From NCBI GenBank assembly GCA_009733575.1, contig ML769384.1, forward strand, positions 375,257-439,256: a stretch of 64,000 nucleotides of DNA. Direction: 5' to 3'. This stretch comes from Gymnopus androsaceus JB14 (lineage: Eukaryota; Basidiomycota; Agaricomycetes; Agaricales; Omphalotaceae). Below the pieces are notes generated by a model. It did not search any database. It saw nothing but the letters and a program-made list of their open reading frames with translations, and had not been told where the DNA came from. The translations under genes were made by a program, and so were the position numbers. Positions 57,400 to 64,000 of the stretch are shown here, one piece after another (position 1 is the first letter of the stretch; the number at the start of each line of letters is the position of its first letter).

Positions 57400-60098
57400 T
57401 CACCAAAGTGGGTTTATGTTTGTCCCCTTCCATCCTTTAGCCCGAGCTTCCCAGTATTCTCCAGTGTATATCCATTCTTCTCCTTCTAGCCTGAACCACC
57501 TCGCTTGAGGTTCCTTCCCTTCCCTTCTCCTTGACCGCTGCAGTTCTTCTACTCTGACCTTCTCCGCCTCGGCCCGATCCAAATCCCCATCCTCCAATGC
57601 CCGCACATCAGGACGATGTCGCGAATCAGTAACAGGCAGTTTCTCCGCAATGTCCGGCGTGATCTCGTTCAGAGTCATACCGAACGAGGTGAACCCGTAG
57701 TATTCGTGGGTTTGCTTCGGCCATTGATGGGCACGCCAAAGGACAGTCAAATGAGACGAGTCGACTGCTTGAGAGATCTGCTCATCCCATTTTCCCTCTA
57801 GCTCAGAAGCGACGGTGCCTGAAGCATCAAAGACTGTACCGGAAACCAAGTTGGTTGATCCCCAGTACCCGCTTTGCTTGAAATCTAGGACGCATCGATC
57901 CCGGCCATTAACGTTATCAATCGTCATCTTCCCGACGTGTTCTAGATACTTGGTTCCGACCATCAAGTTTCGCATGAAAGAAGAAGGCTTTTTCCTAAAC
58001 GCGACGAGTAGTCAAGTATCATGATAGGTACAGGTTAATCGAACACCCACCATTGATAATGGTCTTCTCCAATCTTCAAGTGCGTTGTACCCAAGGGAAT
58101 AATCTCCAGACTTTTTCCTGTGTGAAGAGGTTTGTCGGTTATTACTCGGAAGACAGCCATGAGTAGGTTTGCGTACCCCAGAACTTGGTTTTGCCAGCAG
58201 AAGTGGCGTAAAATTCCCAGTTTTCTCCTTCGGCGTGATAGGCCATTTCAACCGGTTGGTGTCGAACCTTCTCAGCGATAAATTTCATCCGCGAGTCTTC
58301 AAACGTTTCCGCCAGCATGGGGTTGCTACAAAAACAGTGTGAAGAGTGTTAACATGGTACCGCGTGGAAAGTAAGCCGACTTACAATCCTTTTCTACCCG
58401 TGCGATGTCGAGTGTGTGCGTAACTAGAGACGTTCGACTGGATCAGAAGTCGCAGCAGATTGACTGAGCAAGTTAAAGTACCTAGAGACTGCAAACGCTG
58501 CAACGAATTGCATTCGTTCAACTGGATCAGAAGTCGCAGCAGCTTGATTGAGCAGGTCAAAGTACTCCAGCTCCTCCGCAGCTCGCTGTAGAAGGGTGAG
58601 AGGTTCATTAAACGTCACTGGGAATGCGATTGTAGACAGGTCCTAGTTTCAATACCTATTTCAGCTATCCGAGTATATTGTATCAATAAAACTCTTACCT
58701 TTCCGACATTCTTCTTCAGCACGGCAAACAGACTGCCTTCGTCTCCTACAACGGGTACCGGGAGATGAGTTCTCCGAACAATCTGTGCTTGAGAAGTATT
58801 TTCGACGTTCGCGGGTGGACTGGGTACCGGAGAAGATTCATTAACAGGATCTATGTCTGTGTCTATGCTGGATGTCTCTATATGATCAAGGGAGCTCCGG
58901 CTTTCATTTGTTACAATGCGACTGGGCTCTTCTGGTGATGTTTGATCATCTAGAATAAACTCTTGCACGCCCTCACCCTCTGAAGCATCGAACCATTCGT
59001 TGATACTATCAGTTATGGTTGTAGCGAGGGAATTGCGTTTCGAACGTCTAGTGAAAGCAGCGGAAAACTTTTCAGAAGAGGTATCTAGGGAACGTTCCTC
59101 TTCTTCCTCTGCTGTGCCTGGAAGAGGTGACGCCTGTGCAGAGGGATGTGCTGATTGGGCAGTGTCAAGGGTCTGCAGAGACTTTATGAGGGACCCGTGT
59201 TGAACTTTGAGCGATTCCAATGCCATATGGATACGCTGATAAGAGGAAGGGTCAATGGTCATGCCAGGCTCGAGTCGGGATCCTTCGCCAAGGGACTCGT
59301 TTGTTCCATGATGATCTGTCTAGCAGTGAGTTAACGATTTAAAAACAGTGCCATCGACGGACTTTTCTTGAACAAACCAAAGCGCGCGCCTTCCTTTGAC
59401 TTGTCCTTACTACTATTGCCATTTTTCTTCTTTACAGTTTCCTTGAGTGTGGTGAACGCGTCTTCGAGCTCAAGAATGGTCTACGTGGCGCCATAAGGAT
59501 TTCGAGAGACTGAATGCTACAAAGGATACGTACCGTGCCCATCTCTTCCACTATTGCCACTATTGCAGCAGACTTGCTCAGCTTTACAGTGCTTTGCCTG
59601 GAAGATACTCTGGTACTGATAGATCTACGGGACTCTGCGGGTGCCGAAAACTTCCTATTGGATTGTCAGGGGTTTATATGTATACGACGAGGATGAGTAT
59701 AACCTAAATGCGGCCATCCAATTGGTGAAATCCTCGGTGCCCAAACATTTTATATGGAAAGTTGCATTGTTAGAGTCAATATGGATATCCTTTCGACCGG
59801 GAGCAGTAGAAATGGCTGCATTTGGTAGATATACTTGATCTCGAACGGGTTGGCCAGGTTCAAAGGAATAAGAAAGGACACCAGTCTGGTGGAGCATGAA
59901 ATATCTGCGAGCAAATCCTTGGATGCAGGATGAGAAGGGGATGTTTGAAACTCAAGTAGCCTTACCTTGCATCTTCTTCCTTCGTTTTTTCAGCACCCAT
60001 CCTTCTTGAAGTATATTTGATGGCAAGCCCGAAATTGGCAAACCAAGATTAAGGGAAGTACGAACGACTGCATAAGCCGGTTTGTGAGTGTCGTCCAT
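57400..60098 (-). CDS. Oxysterol-binding protein homologue with PH domain (Osh3-like)
   Basis: Start at 60098 ([20 protein letters not shown]). The PH domain reads [40 protein letters not shown] and [21 protein letters not shown] disordered acidic/Ser region follows ([30 protein letters not shown]). The lipid-transfer (ORD) domain begins at [20 protein letters not shown] and has [56 protein letters not shown], then [18 protein letters not shown] where many ORDs have EQVSHHPP. The end is [20 protein letters not shown] and NPLW-stop (57400-57402). Such proteins exchange sterol or phosphoinositide at membrane contacts. The intron at 58424-58481 is a degenerate copy of the exon sequence just before it (58482-58565). 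Confidence 0.87.
58424..58565 (-). repeat. Tandem duplication: exon unit (58482-58565) and intron copy (58424-58481)
   Basis: On the minus strand the exon unit runs from gtactttgacctgctc to gcagtctctag (84 nt), and the adjacent copy runs from gtactttaacttgctc to gaacgtctctag (58 nt). The first 51 positions agree at 46; the copy then lacks 26 nt and both end in tctctag. The second copy begins with GT and ends with AG and must be spliced out to give the conserved [18 protein letters not shown] sequence. Confidence 0.9.
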
Positions 60099-60439
60099 AG
60101 TAATGACTAGAGGGAAGATGCCAAAGCGCAACAACCAAGCTTTCCACAACGGGCCGAGCTCCGAGCACTGAGTGACTCAGCCCTGACAGTGAGATCTGCC
60201 ATTTCTGCCAGCTCTCACAGGCTCTCACGAGCAAATGCATCCAAGATTCAAGAAAAGACTTGATAGTAAATCTACAAGAGAAAAGACCAAAGTAAACTGA
60301 GTAACTGAGAGAAGTTGGTTGCCGGCCGATATCAAGATCACGGGCAAGGACGGGAACCATGAAATTATCGATTACAGATTGATTACGAGCGCTTTCCTCC
60401 TCTTCCTCCTACCACTACCTACCCTCTAAACTTTACAAT
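60099..60439. promoter_or_regulatory. Divergent promoter region, oxysterol-binding protein and GND1
   Basis: This gap of 341 bp lies between start codons. A C/T-rich leader (ctttcctcctcttcctcctacc) precedes GND1 at about 60391-60412, typical of highly expressed fungal genes. A minus-strand open frame starting at 60360 has no plausible domain and was not annotated. Confidence 0.45.
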
Positions 60440-62436
60440 ATGGCAACGCAAGTCCCGTTATTTTTGTCTCATATCATATCTTACTCATCGTATATGCAGC
60501 GGCGACATTGGTCTCATTGGTTTGGCCGTTATGGTAAGTTCTTTGTCGTCGTCATCAAGCTTTCCGTTCATCGAGAGGCTTCCTAGGGTCAAAACCTGAT
60601 CCTCAACATGAACGACAAAGGCTTTACCGTCGTCGCCTACAATCGTACCACTGAAAAGGTTGACCGTTTCTTGGCCAACGAAGCAAAAGGTTTGTACTTT
60701 ATGTGTCACTTTGAGCAACGATCTTGATTGATCTCGTATTTAGGCACTAGGATCCAGGGTGCTCACTCCATTCAGGAGCTCTGCGCAAAGCTCAAAACCC
60801 CTCGCAAGATCATCATGCTTGTCAAGGCTGGGCAGGCTGTAGATGACTTCATTGCTCAGCTTCTTCCTTTCCTTGAAAAGGGTGACATTGTCATCGATGG
60901 TGGTAACTCCCACTACCCTGATTCCATTCGTCGCACCAAGGAACTCGAAGCCAAGGGTTTACTCTTTGTCGGTTCTGGTGTTTCCGGTGGTGAAGAAGGT
61001 GCCCGTCACGGTCCCTCTCTCATGCCCGGTGGTTCTACAGCTGCTTGGCCTCATATCAAGGAGATTTTCCAGAAGACTGCCGCTCAGGCCTACGGCGAAC
61101 CCTGCTGTGACTGGGTTGGTGAGACTGGCTCTGGACACTACGTCAAGATGGTTCACAACGGTATTACTCATCGTGACTGGCATCGCATATAATCTGACTG
61201 AGTTCGTTAGGTATTGAGTACGGTGACATGCAGCTAATCGCCGAAGCATACGACATTCTCAAGCGCGGGCTAGGCCTGAAAGAGGATGAGATCGCCGACA
61301 TCTTCACCAAGTGGAACAAGGGTGTCCTCGACTCTTTCTTGATTGAAATCACGGCCGAGATCCTCCGGTTCAAGGACGACGATGGTGAGCCTGTTGTCTG
61401 CAAGATTCTGGACCAGGCCGGTCAGAAGGGTACCGGAAAATGGACTGCTATCGCTGCTCTCGATGCTGGATCACCTGGTATGTCGGAACCTCACTATCAG
61501 TGCACCGATCTAATATTTGCATCTAGTCACCCTTATCGGCGAGGCTGTCTTTGCTCGTACCCTGTCTGCCCTCAAGGAAGAACGTGTGCGTGCCAGCAAA
61601 ATCATCGCCGGTCCTCAAAAGGAGCCCTTCCGTGGTGACAAGCAAATGTTCATCGATGACCTCGAGCAAGCTCTTTACGCGTCTAAAATCATCTCATACA
61701 CTCAAGGGTTCATGCTGATGAGACAGACCGCCTCCGATGTACGTTCGTATATTTCCTCATTCTCCCTAGTCTTGACATTTCTTTTCAGCTTGGCTGGAAC
61801 CTCAACTATGCTGGAATCGCTTCCATGTGGCGTGGTGGATGTATCATCAAGGTTAGTTTAGCCATATTCAAGTTGCCTTAACCGTTAACACATTCTTTTA
61901 CAGAGTGTGTTCTTGAGTGATATCACGAAGGCATACAACAAGGACCTTAAACTTGAATCTCTTCTGTTCGATGACTTCTTCAACAAAGGTACATATATGT
62001 ATCTTTTCGAGATCTTCCAGCCTGCTAATTTTGTCTTTGTAGCCGTTCACAAAGCACAGCCCGGATGGAGACGTGTGATTGCTCAGGCCGTCCTCTGGGG
62101 TATTCCTACGCCTGCCTTCAGCACTGCTCTTGCATTCTTCGACGGATACAGGAGTGAGATCGTCCCCGCCAACCTTCTCCAGGGCCAGGTACGTAATTTC
62201 TGCCAGTATCTTCCAGTCTTCCTCCTGACTAGGTGTTATATTTAGCGTGACTACTTTGGTGCCCACACTTTCCGTGTCCTCCCCGGGAAAGAGAACGAGA
62301 AGTTCAAGAAGGGCGAAGATATCCGTACGTGTCTCTTTTCTTCATTTTGCATTTCCATGTTGATGAGTTCCTTCTTTCAGACGTCAACTGGACTGGCCGT
62401 GGTGGTAATGTCTCTGCCTCCACCTACACCACGTAA
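60440..62436 (+). CDS. GND1: 6-phosphogluconate dehydrogenase, decarboxylating
   Basis: Start at 60440. Exon 1 is only ATGGCAAC; the intron 60448-60499 has a GCAAGT donor (GC-AG) and joins to give [21 protein letters not shown], the NADP-binding start of the enzyme. Further marks: [60 protein letters not shown] (catalytic Lys), [37 protein letters not shown], and [13 protein letters not shown] near the C-terminus, ending [13 protein letters not shown] (62434-62436). This is the oxidative pentose phosphate step that makes ribulose 5-phosphate, CO2 and NADPH in the cytosol. Length and all active-site blocks are normal. Confidence 0.96.
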
Positions 62437-62786
62437 ATTGCGTAGGCATACCGCTGGTTGCTTTAGATTCGCATCACCTGTGCCAAATCCCCTCGTTGTT
62501 CTACTAGCAAAGGAGAAATGTACAGTAATTATACTAAATCAATGATATCTATAGAGAGGGCTGTATACTTTGTTGTAGTGTGAAGAAAACATCTCAGAAC
62601 AGACTCGCAGTATACTGGCAGTCGTTTTTCGGGGGAAAATCATGTTTGGCAGGTGGATGTAGTTGGACAATTCGCGCATGGGCGCTTATGCTATCAAAAC
62701 ACTCTTCTTCTACCTCGACCGTCGACACGTTGCGTCCGGACACTTCAATTGATTCTAACGCGTGTGTACGCTCTCCTGGCTGGAAT
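62437..62786. other. Intergenic between GND1 and an F-box gene
   Basis: No gene is supported. This should hold the GND1 3' untranslated region and the promoter of the F-box gene. Confidence 0.4.
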
Positions 62787-64000
62787 ATGAGTGGTATCCT
62801 ATCGATTATCTAGTATTTTCAACACGATACTCATTTGGCATATCTTACAGTGGCTCCTCACGGCACCATGCTTGACGGAGGATTCACTCCTCGATCCAAC
62901 CCACAGTTGGATCAAATTGTTAAACAGATACGCGAGACTGAAGATGCCCTCAGAGAGCTCAAATCTAGATACAACCTTCACATGCCCATTTCCAAGCTTC
63001 CAGCGGAAATTCTTTGTGTCATTTTCATGCTTGTCCCAGAATCTACCGATGACGATTGGTACCGATTCACTGTGACACATGTATGCTCCCATTGGCGTTC
63101 CATTGCTTTGAACTATCCAGAAATGTGGAATATGCCGGATTTTTGGATGCCGGAATGGGCATGCGAGATGCTCAAGCGGTCAGAGATGGCACCGCTCACC
63201 ATCGAGTTCGAATTGCCTCGACGGTGGTCCTTCCCTTTCATTCCTTCCAGAGAGATACATGCCGCTATTCAAGCCGGTTTGGAACATATCAAAAGAATCG
63301 ACGAGCTGTATATATCTGCTTGTCAAATAACCTTGGATGAAGTTCTCAGTGGAGTTGACCGTCCTGCGCTTAGCCTGCGTAGTTTGACCCTGTCCTCACG
63401 GGACAAGTTATATATTCTCCCCAAGGAATTTCTTGGAGGTGACGCCCCTCGCTTGTCGCACATCGAGCTAGACCGTTGTCATCTCCGCTGGGACTCGTCC
63501 TTGCTCCGCAACCTTACTGTCTTGAAAATGCACAACCCTGGTCCACCTTCACCACATTGGACCAACTCATATCTGTGTTGGCTGCAATGCCCCAGCTTGA
63601 AGTCCTGGACTTGGTAGGCACTCTTCTAGTCAAGGCATACACCCATTCCACTCAGAAACCTCATGTCCACCTGCATCATTTACGTAAATTGCACATTGAG
63701 GGCACTCTAGAGGCAATTTCAATCTTCTTGGAACACGTCTCTGCTCCTCCTGTAGCTACTATTGATGTCCGATGCTTTCAGCCTCCAGAGCAGGCTTCAG
63801 CGACGCTGAAACTAATCAACCAAGTATTTCAGCGGCTACCAGTCACTTTAGACACAAGCCGATGCTATGTAATAAAGAGTCTTCTGGTGCGGTATAGCGA
63901 CGACAACTTCTATATCGAGGCGTTAGACATAGACCCTGGCGACACCACCTATACGGTTGGATGGTTCACGGTTTCATTTGCTTGGAAAATGATATCTCTG
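62787..64000 (+). CDS. F-box protein (3' end outside window)
   Basis: The start is set at 62787: ATGAGTG joined over an intron (about 62794-62850, gtatcc to ttacag) to VAPHGTMLDGG; the alternative is the ATG at 62868. An N-terminal coiled helix (LDQIVKQIRETEDALRELKS) precedes the F-box: ISKLPAEILCVIFMLVPEST and TVTHVCSHWRSIALNYPEMW. This is the most common F-box layout in mushrooms. Leucine-rich segments follow (LSLRSLTLSSRDKLYILPKE, LSHIELDRCHLRWDSSLLRN, LTVLKMHNPGPP). The frame shifts near 63557 (ttcaccacattgg) to TLDQLISVLAAMPQLEVLDL and LHHLRKLHIEGTLEAISIFL, then remains open to the window end. The break is probably a missing base. Confidence 0.78.

Noticed and set aside
60049..60360. Minus-strand frame starting with ATG at 60360, upstream of the oxysterol-binding protein
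   Set aside because: Its peptide shows no domain and lies in a different frame from the PH-domain exon. MDDTHK at 60098 is the better start.
1..64000. CRISPR arrays, prophage, plasmid functions, intact transposons
   Set aside because: No regularly spaced repeats, no transposase or reverse-transcriptase motif and no terminal repeats were seen; the intron-rich genes are those of a eukaryote.

Overview
This window is nuclear DNA of a mushroom-forming basidiomycete (Agaricomycetes). The signs are dense genes on both strands, many introns of about 50 nt, a FunK1-type kinase, several lineage-type F-box proteins, a secreted family 3 beta-glucosidase with a fungal cellulose-binding domain, a BIM1-like (LPMO-like) secreted protein and a Mug135-like protein. 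No CRISPR, plasmid, prophage or intact transposon was seen. No database search was possible: families are named from motifs and recalled family features, and exon borders are read from splice-site logic, so most are approximate.

Layout. 1-9 kb: the 5' portion of a URB2/NPA2-like ribosome-biogenesis gene (runs off the left edge), an RWD plus RING-IBR-RING ubiquitin ligase (RNF14/ITT1 type) and a multi-KH RNA-binding protein. 9.8-13.4 kb: an F-box-like gene and poorly defined, possibly decayed coding pieces. 13.5-16.6 kb: V-ATPase subunit C and mercaptopyruvate sulfurtransferase, head to head. 16.7-20 kb: a small unknown gene, then a BIM1-like copper-acquisition protein and a CTR copper transporter, adjacent on the same strand. 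20-25.3 kb: a single-domain rhodanese, TAF12, an F-box protein, frataxin and an unknown nuclear-like protein. 25.5-33.5 kb: WDR70, a BET double-bromodomain protein, a G-patch/zinc-finger protein and proteasome subunit beta-3. 34.5 kb: a very small cysteine-rich metallothionein gene. 35.8-39.2 kb: an amadoriase-type flavoenzyme, a trypsin-fold protease and an intron-bearing tRNA-Lys(CTT). 39.2-43.7 kb: the MPH1/FANCM helicase. 44.8-48.6 kb: a Mug135-like gene and an RBM26/27-like RNA-binding protein. 49.2-57.1 kb: FunK1 kinase and the CBM1-GH3 beta-glucosidase. 57.4-64 kb: an oxysterol-binding protein, 6-phosphogluconate dehydrogenase and the 5' part of another F-box gene.

Most genes are ordinary housekeeping genes with no common pathway. 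The exception is metal handling: BIM1-like protein and CTR transporter sit side by side, and a metallothionein lies 15 kb away. The most notable structural observations are an intron in the oxysterol-binding-protein gene that is a degenerate tandem copy of the exon just before it (a likely recent intron birth), a 25-bp element shared by two promoters, GC-AG introns placed in conserved genes, a 106-bp inverted repeat at 48.8 kb, and several single-base frame breaks in otherwise conserved genes that probably reflect assembly indels.
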